NCBI GenBank assembly: GCA_905221605.1
Contig: CAJNDS010002098.1
Coordinates: 545,374 to 609,373 of the forward strand
Length of the DNA stretch: 64,000 bases
Source: Symbiodinium natans
Lineage: Eukaryota > Sar > Dinophyceae > Suessiales > Symbiodiniaceae
Reading direction: 5' to 3'
Made by a program: the position numbers and the translations under genes. This document shows positions 1-10,864 of this stretch, in pieces; position 1 is the first letter of the stretch; every line of letters begins with the position of its first letter. The notes beneath the pieces are model-generated. The model was given only the letters and a program-made list of their open reading frames with translations, made no database searches and had not been told where the DNA came from.

Positions 1-35
1 CAATCAAGTTATGGTGCTGTGGCGATCTTGGTGCA

Positions 36-110
36 GTGGTTGCTTGGCCTCTCCTGCGAGTCGCCAACATAGCAAACTGTGGGGAGTCCTTCGATGCCCT
101 GGAGAGTAAG
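36..110 (+). CDS. possible partial exon at window edge
   Basis: An open frame enters from the left edge and reads as ordinary protein up to a good donor (AAG|GTAATG) near 110. The frame stays open to 221 without a recognisable domain. It could be the 3' part of an exon whose gene lies outside the window, or chance. No family recognised. Confidence 0.2.
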
Positions 111-228
111 GTAATGAAGGCTTGCTTAGAGCTCGACATTACGACTGGAAGGGCCTGTTTGGATCATCCTTCGCTGCAAGCACACGTCGTGTTCTGCTGG
201 AGGGAAAGGTTCGAATTCTAGGTGCTCT

Positions 229-251
229 GATATATATATATATATATATAT
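229..251. repeat. (TA)n microsatellite
   Basis: About 11 TA units. A matching TA tract lies at 824-845 with a related GC-rich flank in opposite orientation, so the two tracts bracket the poly-C/telomere-like island. Confidence 0.9.
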
Positions 252-265
252 GATTCAGCCCCGGC

Positions 266-267
<2 letters not shown>

Positions 268-338
<71 letters not shown>

Positions 339-352
339 ACCCCCCCCCCCCC
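268..352. repeat. poly-C tracts
   Basis: Nearly uninterrupted runs of C, broken by a T near 297 and by a short AATGGTA segment near 333-339. Such runs are prone to length error in assembly. Confidence 0.9.
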
Positions 353-362
353 CTGTGGTGTG

Positions 363-535
363 GTTGGGGGTTGTTTTGGTTTTAGGGTTTTGGGTTTAAG
401 GGTTTTAGGGTTTAGGGTTTTAGGGTTTAGGGTTTTTAGGGTTTAGGTTTACGGTTTTAGGGTTTTAGGGTTTAGGGTTTAGGGTTTTAGGGTTTAGGGT
501 TTAGGGTTTAGGGTTTTTAGGGTTTAGGGTTTTCC
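363..535 (+). repeat. telomere-like TTTAGGG array, copy 1
   Basis: About 24 units of GGGTTT(T)A, alternating 7-bp and 8-bp versions. It is preceded by poly-C and the string TGTGGTGTGGTTGGGGGTT. The same arrangement recurs at 563-748, so the whole module is duplicated. An interstitial telomere-type array rather than a chromosome end, since unique sequence flanks both sides. Confidence 0.9.
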
Positions 536-562
536 CCGCGGATGGGGTACTAAGATGATCCC

Positions 563-748
563 CCCCCCCCCCTGTGGTGTGGTTGGGGGTTGGTTTTAGG
601 GTTAGGGTTTAGGGTTCAAGGTTTTAGGGTTTAGGGTTTAAGGTTTAAGACTTAAGGTTTAGGGTTTAGGGTTAGGGTTTAGGTTTTAGGGTTTAGGGTT
701 TAGGGTTTAGGGGTTTAGGGTTTAGGGTTTAGGGTCTAGGGTTTAGGG
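563..748 (+). repeat. telomere-like TTTAGGG array, copy 2
   Basis: Second copy of the module: a C run, TGTGGTGTGGTTGGGGGTT, then TTTAGGG-type heptamers with more substitutions (TTTAAGG, GGTCTAG) than copy 1. Followed by poly-G tracts at 765-803. Confidence 0.85.
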
Positions 749-844
749 ACCGTAGAGTAGGCTTGGGGGGGGGGGGGGATACCATGGGGGGGGGGGGGGG
801 GGGCCAGGACGCTCGACGCTGAACCATATATATATATATATATA

Positions 845-1102
845 TGTGCGAATGCACAATGGGCCTAGGCATTTTTGCTTGTTTTCGCTTAAAAAGATTG
901 GTCTTTTTGGGACAGTACAGAGTTTTTGCTTTTTTGTGCCCAAAACATTGGTACAGTAGAGCGCTTTCGTGCTCGCTGCCCTAGGAGGCTTCGAAATTCT
1001 AAGCCTCTAAACCCTACCATGCCACCTGAGAGGAAAAAGTGTGGGCATATGGGGGGGGGGGGTACCATATATAGTTTTTTTGTGCGAATGCACAATGGGC
1101 CT
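845..1102. repeat. direct repeat with small hairpin
   Basis: TGTGCGAATGCACAATGGGCC occurs at about 844 and again near 1081. Each copy contains the hairpin GTGC-GAAT-GCAC and each follows an ATATAT tract. It marks a duplication on the right side of the poly-G island. No gene seen in 1100-2200. Confidence 0.7.
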
Positions 1103-1877
1103 TTTGCCAGACAAACCCATCTCCCCGAGAAACTTGCAAAACGAATGAGGCCCATGCGCTGCATGTTTTGACGGCCCCATAATCTTGAACCCAAGACTGC
1201 CCTAAACATCTCATGAAATCCCCATCATCTCCAACCCCCTCCCTGCCCGCTTCTCGCAGCGCCCTTGCCTGGACAGAGTCGCCGGAACATGCCGATGTGC
1301 AGCTGGATCCGCTCACAGTAGGGTGCCAGAAGGGCATCCTGGGACGTCCCAGCGAGGGGTTTGGAGTTCTGGAGTCTAGGGTTTCGGGTTTAGGAGCAGT
1401 TTTGTCTTTGCTCTTACTGTAACTCTGTTGGTCTTGACAAGATGCAATACTTATTATGGGACTGGAGTCTAGTTCTCGTAGGATATGTTCTCAGGCTTTG
1501 AACTTTCAATTGGACTAGTTTATGGTTCTCATATTCGTTTGCTCTAGAGATATATGATGGGACTTCACTACACAATACGAAGTCTTCCGAATTCTGTGTA
1601 TCCTTCTGGACATTTTTCAATGATTATCTTGTCCCACATGAAGGATGTGTCCTGGGGAAGCTTTCAGGCTCCCAGATTGGGGAAACTCACGTTTGCCAGT
1701 ATACATATTTTATCAAAAGCTGCTGTCTTCAGAAAAAAAAGTTGTAGCTCATTGCTCATGCCATCACAACATATCAAGTTCTTCCCGTTGTGCTCTTTGC
1801 TGCTGGCAGCTTAAAGAAGTCGGTTTTCTCGCACATCCTAGTCAATGAAAACTCGCATCCCCCAGAAAGTATAGTAT

Positions 1878-1912
1878 ACATATATATATATATATTAATT
1901 TATTTATTTATA
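1878..1912. repeat. AT-rich microsatellite
   Basis: TA repeats followed by TTAATTTATTTATTT, a short AT-rich island between otherwise mixed sequence. Confidence 0.7.
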
Positions 1913-2233
1913 TTTCTATATTCCAGTTCTGCTTTCATCGTGAACTGAGAGGGAGTGGAGAAGTTGATGCTAGGGGACAAGATCGCTTAAATTCCAACTA
2001 TTGAAAACCCCTTATCAGACACCCTCGACCCCACGCTCTCTTCCAAATCGAGAATTCCTTGAGCCCACATTCAACAACCTCAACTCTGGAAGTTCCAATC
2101 CTTGTATTTGTCCTTAAGCTTCCTCCCAAGCCCCAAGCCTTCCTTTCCGCAGATTTTATTCCCCAAAAGCAAACTTTACACAAAAGCCAGCGGCAGCGAC
2201 GCCCAAGACCACCGGGTGCGCAACCAGCTCAGA

Positions 2234-2626
2234 CATGCTCGGAGCCTTTCCAAGCACCTGGGAGTTGAAGGTCCGGGAGATTTCGTTTCTGAAAGTTCAG
2301 CCTAATGCTCCGACACTTCAACTGTGCAATCATCTGGACTTGCCTTTCTGGGTTCTCCTGCGACTCTTAGACAACTTGTGGATTGAAAGCCCAAGAACCC
2401 CTACTCCTTGAACCGTCAGCTTACGTAAGCCCTAAACTCTGAGCCCTCACCCGAGAACTTCTCTCCGAGGAGCTCCGAGCATGCGCTTGGTTCGGTTGCC
2501 CATGAAATCCTTCTCCGCAGAAGCTCAGGAGTTGAAGATGTTGGAGTTCGGGACTAAGATTGGGGAGGGCATTCTGTTTGTACTCCCGGCGCAACCACCC
2601 GATGGAGGAGTCTCATCCTACTGCTG
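2234..2626 (+). CDS. two adjacent coding-like open frames, unidentified
   Basis: An ATG at 2234 opens a 58-codon frame (begins MLGAFPSTWELKVREI) with natural-looking composition. A second ATG at 2481 opens a 48-codon frame (begins MRLVRLPMKSFSAEAQEL). Both look like exons or tiny proteins on the + strand; their frames differ, so an intron or frameshift would be needed to join them. No family recognised. The call rests on composition and codon periodicity only. Confidence 0.3.
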
Positions 2627-3361
2627 AAGTGAAATGACATAAAAGGGCCGAACCAAGGCAGCCACCAATCCCAAAATCAAAATTGGGTTCAGGGTTCGGG
2701 ATTGATCCCACCACTAGCCTTCAACCTCCCCCATCCCCAGTTGGCATTGACATGGGAGGATCTAGATGAGAAAGCCTGGTCATAACAATGTGCCTTCCAG
2801 CTTGATGTGCAAGCATCCTCCGATTCGAGCTACGGAAAATGACCATTCTTGCGAAGACTTGACGCTAACAATAGGAACCTCCAACGCTAGGAATTTTTGC
2901 GGAGTGGATATCTGCAGCGGCTTCCTTATTCCTCCAAAATTTTTCTTCCACCCAACATGAAGCCCAAGCCCCTTGCCCCTTCTCCCTTGTCCGACGGAGT
3001 CTCATGAGCAAGTTAGCCGCTATTTACTTACCAGAAAATACCTACACACTGAACACTTCAACAGGCAGTTTGCACAATGAAAGGACTCTTGTTTGCACCC
3101 ATCACTCACAACAAGCCACTGCGGGAAACCCTATCCACCGACCTCGCCCTTAGACCCCATAAACCGTCAGCAACAGGGACTCTTTATCCAAAGAAACCAC
3201 TTTCGGAGCGAGAGTCTGCATGCTCCGGCAGCATCACCTTCGAATGGCTTCTTCTGGTCTTCATGCTGACTTGCCGTTTATGAACCTTCCCCCCCCAACT
3301 GTAAACCCCCACCGCAATAAGAAAACCAAAACGGCGGAAAAAAAAAGTGTGACTGCAGGCC

Positions 3362-3387
3362 CCTGCACAAGAGGCCTCTTGTGCAGG
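3362..3387. other. 26-bp perfect palindrome
   Basis: CCTGCACAAGAGG followed by its exact reverse complement with no spacer. It could form a cruciform or act as a symmetric binding site; function unknown. Confidence 0.85.
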
Positions 3388-3796
3388 AGCGGCCTCTATA
3401 AACAAAATTCTGGCTCCCAGAAAGGTTGAATCAATCAGGGGAGGGGGTGTGGGTTCTGAACGGGAGGTCAACATGATGGGCTTAGGGATCGATCTTAGCT
3501 TGGAAAATTTGGATTGGCGCCAAGCATGCTCACCCATTTCCGGGTTCCTACTGTAACAGGTGCACGATTATAACGAAAAGGGTAAGAAGTACGGAAAGAC
3601 CTCCCAGTGGAATCAAGCCAAGCCGCCTCGGCGCCATCCGCCGGTAGAGCTCTTGCACTGACATGGGGCTCCTGAACCCTAATCCCGTGACCCATCTAGG
3701 ACCAAGCCCCTGAAGCCCTTTGCTATGAAGGATGATTCTTGACTTTACACGGGGACTCTTGGCTGTCGAAGAGTACTCAAGCGTGATATCCCTAGC

Positions 3797-3860
3797 CACG
3801 AAGCCACGAAGCCACGAAGCCACGAAGCCACGAAGCCACGAAGCCACGAAGCCACGAAGC
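3797..3860. repeat. 8-bp tandem repeat CACGAAGC x8
   Basis: Eight head-to-tail perfect copies of CACGAAGC, then a degraded unit. Surrounding sequence to about 4130 carries decayed CCTGAACCC-type heptamers and no clear gene. Confidence 0.95.
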
Positions 3861-4275
3861 CCCGAACCCTCGGCGCCCCATATGCCCTTATGCCCTGAAC
3901 ACTCAACCCCACGCTCCTTGAATCCTGAATCCTAAACCACTTCGCACTCTAAGCCCTATAAACCCTGAGCCCTGAACCCTTAACTGCCAGAAACCCCTTA
4001 GCCTAGCCGCCCTGACCTCCCCAACACCCTGTTGTATGCTCTTGAAGGCTGCATCCTAAACTCCTTCAACCTTTTGAAACCCCAAAACTTTTCCTGAATC
4101 CATCTACCCCGAAACTCTCAAAGCCTATCCCCCAATGCGTGTGAGCTCCAGCTCGCGGGAGATGCACGCCATGCGGCTCTGGGGGACTAGCTCCTGCTGG
4201 GGGGTTGCCTTAAGTCTTCAGCTATCTTGGGTATTTTTAGGATTTTACTAGTGCACGAGCTTTGGATCCAGGTGC

Positions 4276-4512
4276 ATGAGGCACTTGGGGCTGGGCGCTT
4301 TGGTGTGCTTCTTTCACGCCATCAACAAGCCGCTGTTTCTGTTTGGAGTTTGCTACCCGAAACCAGACCCCGTAAATTCAGAGAAGTGCCCAGCAGAGCG
4401 CAAGTTTTCAAAGATGGAAGTTCAGACTGCAAGTCCTCCTCAGTTGCTGAATGCTCAACCCTTAACCATAGACCTCTCACACCCTAAGTTCGAGCCCCCG
4501 AAACAATCCTAA
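4276..4512 (+). CDS. coding-like ORF, unidentified
   Basis: ATG at 4276 opens 78 codons. The first 32 (MRHLGLGALVCFFHAI...) are hydrophobic and read like a signal or membrane segment, and a plausible donor (CCC|GTAAAT) follows at about 4370, so the tail may be intron. No family recognised. Confidence 0.3.
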   Translation: MRHLGLGALVCFFHAINKPLFLFGVCYPKPDPVNSEKCPAERKFSKMEVQTASPPQLLNAQPLTIDLSHPKFEPPKQS

Positions 4513-4919
4513 TGAAAATGCTTGAGTAGTTTGGGAACATTCGCTCTTTATGATCTTTACAGACTACACATACTTAAGAGTACTCCCCAAGATTCTTTGC
4601 TAATCATTATACCTTGACGTCTACTGCCTCTACAGCGCCTCTACAAGGCCCAAACCCTCAGCCCCGCCCACTAAACCCTGAAACCCTAGATCATAAAACC
4701 AAGCTTTTGACTCCACATCCTCAACCCTAAGCCGAAGCCCTAATGCCTGCAACGCTTAAGCATGTATTACCCCGCCGTCCCGAATCCTCGATGATGGCGC
4801 ATCCTTGAGACCGCAGGGCCTCTATGACCCTCTCTGGGGTAGCTGAGCTGGCGGTAAACCTCCGCATGTAGGGTGTACCCTACGGGTTCACTTCCAACAT
4901 TGGATTCATCGAGGAACAC

Positions 4920-5560
4920 AAAAGTCGATGATCTAAGAAATCAATAATAAAATTCTACAACGATTCAAACTTACAATATTATAATTGAATAGTGACATAG
5001 GAAGAATAATAATAATAGACAATAGATGATTTTAACAAATGACAATAATGAGAATAATGACAATAACAATACTAATAATAATGATAATAATAATAATAGT
5101 AATAATAAATATTAGTATTGTGATTATAAAAGAACACTATAATGTAGTTGTTCTCGTAGTATCATGATGTCACAATATCAAAATATACCATTGTCATAAT
5201 ATCATAATATCATAATATCATAATATCATAATATCTAATCTCATCATAATATCATAATATCATCATAATATCATAATATCATATATCATAATATCATAAT
5301 ATCATCTAATATCAGAATATCAGAATTCAGAATATCAGAATATCAAATATCAGCATCATATCATCATATCATCATATCATATCCATCCATCATATCATCA
5401 TATCATCATATCATCATATCATCATATCATCATATCATCATATCATCATATCATCATATCATCATATCATCATATCATCATATCATCATATCATCATATC
5501 ATCATATCATCATATCATCATATCATCATATCATCATATCATCATATCATAACATAGAGA
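4920..5560. repeat. AT-rich minisatellite block
   Basis: An AT-rich region grades from AATAAT-type simple sequence (5030-5110) through ATAATATC units (5170-5310) to a regular 8-bp CATATCAT array of about 19 copies (5395-5550). No coding signal inside. Confidence 0.9.
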
Positions 5561-5632
5561 TAAAGAAGCACAATCATGAGAACACTAACAAAAAATTCTC
5601 ATAATAGAAGTCATACTTCCCATTTGAGCACA

Positions 5633-5815
5633 TCATTCTTGCCCAATCGCACACATGCTTGATGCACATACAACACCCGTTGCTGCAAGACCAGAAAACT
5701 GTGCCAAAAATTGCAATTCTGGAACCAACACTCCAAATTGTTCGCCCTGGGCAGTCAAAAACATGACACCAAAGTTGGCAAACACTGCCAAGACCAGAAT
5801 CAAGCGGGCAAGCAT
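5633..5815 (-). CDS. possible small two-helix membrane protein
   Basis: A 60-codon minus-strand ORF begins with an ATG just after an in-frame stop. The product (MLARLILVLAVFANFG...) has two hydrophobic stretches, about residues 3-19 and 38-55. It may be a small membrane protein or a first exon. A competing + strand frame over the same DNA also stays open, so strand is uncertain. Confidence 0.3.
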   Translation of the reverse strand: MLARLILVLAVFANFGVMFLTAQGEQFGVLVPELQFLAQFSGLAATGVVCASSMCAIGQE

Positions 5816-6159
5816 GCCTCACAACGCTGCCGCGTCTATGATATTCACTTTAAGGGGTGGTACAACCGGGCTTCAACGCTTGGAACACCGGAAGCCTACC
5901 CACAATCCCAGACCGTACTTGCAAGCTCCAAACCCGAAACCCTCAACCCCTAAATCCTAGTCCCTAAACCCTACACCCTAAACCCTATCGAACTCGAAAT
6001 GCAAAAATCCTAAGCAGAACGATGAGCGGGAGGCCTGGGAATGGCCATTCTCCCGATCCCTGCCACGGGCTTCAGAACTGCGCTCATCTGCGAAGAAGAG
6101 CACGGTTTTTGACAACGCCCAAGTGTGGAAGATGTGGCGCCTGAGAGTTCACTGGACTT

Positions 6160-6208
6160 AGGGTTTAGGGTTTAGAGTTTAGGGTTTTGGGTTTCGGGTT
6201 TCGGGTTA
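6160..6208 (+). repeat. short degenerate TTTAGGG array
   Basis: About six heptamers drifting from TTTAGGG to TTTCGGG, in a gene-poor stretch. Confidence 0.75.
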
Positions 6209-6275
6209 CATACCTTTAGATTCCGAACTGCAAGAAGCATTCAACACCGCAAAAAGCTACATTTAGACTGAAGCC

Positions 6276-6656
6276 ATGGCCTTCGTTGTTCTCATTATGT
6301 CAATGGTCTTTTCCCAAGCTATAGGCCCCTTCAGCTCAGCTGTTTGGTGCGAAAAACGCTACAGCTTGGGAGAAACCTGCCCCAACAACCATGTACTGTT
6401 TGTTTCTAAGCTCTCATCAAAACATGCCGGGCTGGCTGTTGGATAATGAACTCGGGGCACAAGTTTGTTCCTATCCATAAATTATTGCGGCTACAATTGC
6501 CCCATGCCCCATTGCACACTCATAAGCAAGAAACCTATCCAACATCCAAGCTGCTGGGGAAAGCAGGCGTCGAGGAAGTCAAACTTGAGCCAAATTCGCC
6601 ATGCTGTTCTGTGGGGAAGCATCCTTGAAAATGAGATCACAACACTGTATGCGTAG
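6276..6656 (+). CDS. possible secreted Cys-containing protein (interrupted)
   Basis: ATG at 6276 sits in a good start context (GCCATGGCC) and opens a 56-codon frame with a typical signal peptide (MAFVVLIMSMVFSQA). In-frame TAA and TGA follow at 6444-6449, after which the same frame stays open to 6656 and is rich in Cys. Either an intron covers the stops, or two nonsense changes broke the gene. No exact splice solution was found that keeps the frame. Family not recognised. Confidence 0.35.
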
Positions 6657-6937
6657 GTAAACCCAACTGGCATTGTTCAGGCTCACACTGAGCTTGTTAG
6701 CCTTGCATGCCAACATAAACTGCGATGACGAGTGACAGTCCTGTTCATGGGTTGTTCAACATGCGTCGCGGAATCTGCAAAATACGGAGTTCAAAGCTAG
6801 AACTCCCGTGAAACTGCAAGTACAAACATGGGACTGCGTGGTGAGTAAAAAAATGCTGCTCCCACTCTCAAATTGACGCACTCTTCGTCCCGAATGTTCA
6901 GCATTTCATCATCACTCAGAGCGCCATTCATAAAACA

Positions 6938-7627
6938 ATGTTACATGTCAACTCACAGACTTTATCATACTTTCGATCAAGTACCCACAACCACTCACCA
7001 AAGCAAGCGGACAGGGGGCGGCATATGAAACCATCAACCTCCTGCCAGGCCGAGGTTGAGCAGCGGGTGCTTGGAGATGATCACGCAAGTCTTTGCACTA
7101 TGTTGCAAACTCACGAAGCACTGATAAGCCGCCGCAACCTGTCCTTCTTGACAAAGCTGTCACAAGCGAAAGCCTTTCGTCTCAAACGGCAAGCAAGCAG
7201 CAAGCATGATAAAACAAAAAAAATGCTGATTGAAAGTCTCACCGCTGACGGGTCCCATCTCTTTGACAGCTGGGGAACCGCAAAGGTACGTGTCTCGTCT
7301 GGCAGTGGGTTTGCCGGAAGCGTGAGCACCCTTTCCTCGAGTTTAGATAACAATACAAGGTCCCCAGCGTGGCATGTGTCGTGCAAAGATTCGAGCGTTG
7401 GCTTTGAGCTTCGCCCTCTCATACCAGAGAACCTACTCATCACGCAGGAGCAGTTGAAAGCAAACGGATGCCTTTCTCATCAGCAAATCTCAAATTCAAC
7501 GGTAAACTTCAACCTGACTTTCAACCACGGTTTTGCTTTTTTTCCCACAGGGTGCGGCAGGCAACTACTGTCCTCTGTGTCCTGCCTAGGGCTACCCTTG
7601 AGTTCTTCAGCCTATGTTGCGGGGTGA
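6938..7627 (+). CDS. unidentified protein with weak GAF-like motif
   Basis: A 229-codon ORF starts at an ATG (6938) and shows clear three-base codon periodicity, notably from about 7060 to 7420. Around residues 100-135 the string VRVSSGSGFAGSVSTL resembles the turn of GAF domains (where a Gly-x-Ala-Gly motif follows a beta strand), but the rest of that fold is not obvious. A strong donor-like GTACGT at about 7286 allows part of the reading to be intron. Cytosolic location is inferred from lack of a signal peptide. Function unassigned. Confidence 0.45.
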   Translation: MLHVNSQTLSYFRSSTHNHSPKQADRGRHMKPSTSCQAEVEQRVLGDDHASLCTMLQTHEALISRRNLSFLTKLSQAKAFRLKRQASSKHDKTKKMLIESLTADGSHLFDSWGTAKVRVSSGSGFAGSVSTLSSSLDNNTRSPAWHVSCKDSSVGFELRPLIPENLLITQEQLKANGCLSHQQISNSTVNFNLTFNHGFAFFPTGCGRQLLSSVSCLGLPLSSSAYVAG

Positions 7628-7639
7628 AACGTGTCGTGG

Positions 7640-8400
7640 GTGTGAAATGAAACTTCTGTTACGCCCTCAACTGGTGCTATCGGCCTTTGCCGTTGCACTC
7701 GTTCCTCTTTTTCATATCAACATCACAACCATTTAAACACTTGGCGACTTGGCTCTGGCCTCCTCTTCTTGTACGGGGTCGCTGGCCAAGACCTTCCTTC
7801 CTTCTCGCACATTCAAAAACCTTTAAACACATTGAGTCGAACGCTGTGAAACATGTGAAACTTGTGAGATTTAAAGGGTCTTAGGCCTCACTCACATACC
7901 CACACTTTGCCCAGGGAAGATTGCTGACGGCTGCAGAAATCGTTGGTCGCCGTCAGTGATGTAGCGTGCCGAATCTTGTGAGTTTCTCTTCGCAGATGGT
8001 GTGTCCGAAAATCTCAACCTGGTGGGTCCGTGTCGCCAGGCGGCCTTCTGGAAGCCATTTCTGGGGCCGCCTGAAATCAGTTTTCTCTTGCAGACGGCCC
8101 AAAAGCGGGCCGCCCAGATTCATTTCGCGGTCGAAATTTAGCCCCAGAAGTGGGGCCCAGATACCACTATACAGGCCAGATGACGGACACTGAGTCTTCG
8201 TGTCGTTCCTGCTTTCTTTCATTTACAATTGAGCGTTAGTCCGGCCTGACTGTAGGTTCACGTCTGGCGCGGTGTCGGCTGACGATTAACGGATCAAACC
8301 TAGGGGACTGTGCTGGACATCTCAAACAATGTGTCAGTTTGGGGCGCATAAAATGGGCACGATGTCAGGTGGGATTGGTGTCGAGGTGAGCCCGTTTTAA
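7640..8400. other. gene-poor stretch
   Basis: No frame with convincing codon periodicity was seen on either strand. There are no clear repeats. It precedes the retrotransposon fragment. Confidence 0.4.
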
Positions 8401-8408
8401 AATTTGCA

Positions 8409-9646
8409 ATGGTTTTTAAACCGGTGAAGACACGAATCCGCTACATCTGCTCCATCCCTCGTGCACCAACCCTGCAAAAATGGGTACATACTGAGTCACA
8501 CTCACCCTGCTATAGGTTGGGGGATCTAAAAATGGAAGTGAGGAACCCACTCTCTTCTCTGGTACATGCGAGATCGCAGGGAGTCACTGTAACAGAAATA
8601 AACTATGCGCAAGGAGAAACACTCGCAACCCTAGATCAACACCACTATCTCCTTGCCCCCATGTTTCGACAGATCGAGGGTACTCCTAACGTTGCGCTCA
8701 TCCCCAAGCTCTGCCATTGTGGCAAACTCCACCTACAGGTTATATCGGTTCGTCCGATCTTCAGTGGCACTTCTCTTATAGTCGAGCTACTGCCACATAA
8801 AGCAACGCACTTGGTTGCACAATTTGATAGCAGTTGCTACGTGAAGGAGCAAATTGGAGGTGCAGTCGGTGTAATTTGGGCACCTGGACCTATTCCTCGT
8901 GTCCTTGATACAATAGCTGAGCCCCTCCAACCTTGCTCTGATTCCATGTATGCAGACGCTCACGCGGCTGAGGTCACCCTGAGACGCCTGCTAAAAATGG
9001 CGGAAACCCTTCAATTAAAAGAAGTTGTCCTGCAAGGGGATTGCATGAACATTGTTAAAAATTTTGCTGGTGCTGTACGCCTTCACCGTGTTGATCTTGT
9101 TCGTAAACTTGAATCCATTTGGAAACTTATAGCACACAGCCAAGTTGCGGTTCAGTGGTCCTACATCCCAGAGCAGGCAATAAGGTCGCTGACCATTTGG
9201 CTGGCCTTGCGGCAAACAGTGTTCGAATCGAAGCCCCGGAATTGCAAGAGGTCTTCTTTGACTCTAATGATGGGCAAACCAACATGATAGTTCGTACAAA
9301 TGGCTTCCCCCCAGTCTTATTACCGAATGGGGATTGGCGGCAGATTGCCCTTAAAGCCCTCAAAGAAAGTGATGAGTTTATTTCGTTGGGGTCTCCGCCG
9401 CTTTGGCAACCTGACCTTCTCCGTCTCTATTGCCTGTACAAGCGCATCAGGTGTCCACCTGAGTTGGGTTCACAGTGGCCGGGTCTAGTACATCATAGAC
9501 GAGCATCGCCTTATCCACAAGGGAGATACTCTGCCATTAGACATTGGCAAACCTCTACTAAACAACTCCGTTATCTGGCGCTCGGTCCATATTTCACAGA
9601 AGTTGATATGCAAGTTGCACACTACTCTCTATTGCGCATCTCTTGA
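8409..9646 (+). pseudogene. retrotransposon RNase H domain, frameshifted
   Basis: The first frame (8409 to about 9170) carries an RNase H-like fold: Asp in AQFDSS, Glu in ADAHAAEVTLRRLL, and Asp in LQGDCMNIVK. The final motif, NKVADHLAGLAANS, lies in the next frame, so one base has been lost or gained near 9168-9176 within the usual P-R-x-x-N-x-V-A-D sequence. This order and spacing are typical of the C-terminal RNase H of non-LTR (LINE-type) retrotransposons. No reverse transcriptase motif (YADD-type) was seen upstream, so the copy is 5'-truncated. The sequence after the domain decays into several frames. A domesticated RNase H is less likely given the break. Confidence 0.75.
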
Positions 9647-10500
9647 CGGGGGCATCTGAAGGTTGTGAACCTCTTCCGCTACTCAGCGAGGCAAGAGCTA
9701 CCTTTGCTACCACACTCATGACCACTCCCCTTGCCCAAACCGTCCACACAAAAACACCTCTTGCAACGAGCTGTAACAATGGAGAAACAAGCTTTCCTTC
9801 ACCAATGTGTTTCAAGGCTCTAAATTGCACGCTTTGCTGTACCACCTCCAGCTCTCCAAGCGTGCGCTTCGCTGTCTCCCTTTCTACACTCCTGACTCGA
9901 GAACAACGAGCAGGAATTGGGTGCCTTTCGCATTAGAAGCAGTTGAAAATCACATTATGCGCTGCGGATTCGTTTCCATGCTGCCAATTTGTAGCTGCAA
10001 TGTTCTGGTGGTTGCACGATGGAATCTACGTCAGGCAGCCTGAAGCGGCCCCGGCCGTCCTGCGGGGGGCGTATGAGGCCACAGCTGATATTTTACACCT
10101 TGTGCAGGGATTTGACAATCTAAGAAGCAGCATCGACTTGTCAGAGATTCAAAGTGCAGTGGAGTCCACTGAAAAAGCCTACACAAACCTTGGGTGAGTT
10201 GCACTTGCTAGGCATCAATAGCAGGCACAAAAATACCACGCAAAAAAGTGGTGGCGGGGCAACAATTTGCCAGGAAGAGACTTCCGCTAGAGGCTCCTTC
10301 CCCTCTTGCTCTCGAAGCCCAGCGGGAACTCAAACGTAGGAAACTGGAAGTGGCTGCACGGCCTGCAGCAAGTATCTGGGGGCATGAATAGTAGCCCCTG
10401 CCCCATCGTCTGAGTATAACCCCTTGAATGGGTTTCCCTCTGGTTCCCGACTTGTATACCGCATAGGCTCGGCATTCACACTTCTGCATTCTTTTGAACA
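9647..10500 (+). pseudogene. decayed 3' part of retrotransposon-like element
   Basis: Coding-like fragments appear in successive frames, such as 9943-10197 (reads FVAAMFWWLHDGIYVRQPEA) and about 10240-10388 (basic, reads KKVVAGQQFARKRLPL). Each is cut by stops or shifts. It most simply continues the element whose RNase H domain lies just upstream. No motif identifies it further. Confidence 0.45.
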
Positions 10501-10864
10501 TCAACGCGCGACAATATCGCTCGAGATGGGGTTACCAGCCAAGTGCAACCGCACTTGCTTCCCGTAGCATGCCCGTAGCCCGATGGAGGAGGCCACCACA
10601 AAGAGGGGTGATTCAGCGCACTTGTCGGCAGCTAACGTCTTCGGCTGGTGTCAGAATGTGGCTCTACATCGAAGTGGCGTCAACTTGGCGCTCCATGACA
10701 TGGCCGGGAGATTTTGGCGCTGCCCCGAGCACGACGAAACGTTCTTGCAATTGGTGCACTAATAGAAGCTGCCTCGGTGTGGTTGCAAGAAGACCTTGGC
10801 ACCCCTGGCAAGCTTGCTGACAATATGGTAGAGGCCCTCGTTTTCAACCAACACGGGCCAAGGG

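Noticed and set aside
743..1337. Open frames around the poly-G island
   Set aside because: They encode poly-Pro/poly-Gly and change with homopolymer length; no codon periodicity.
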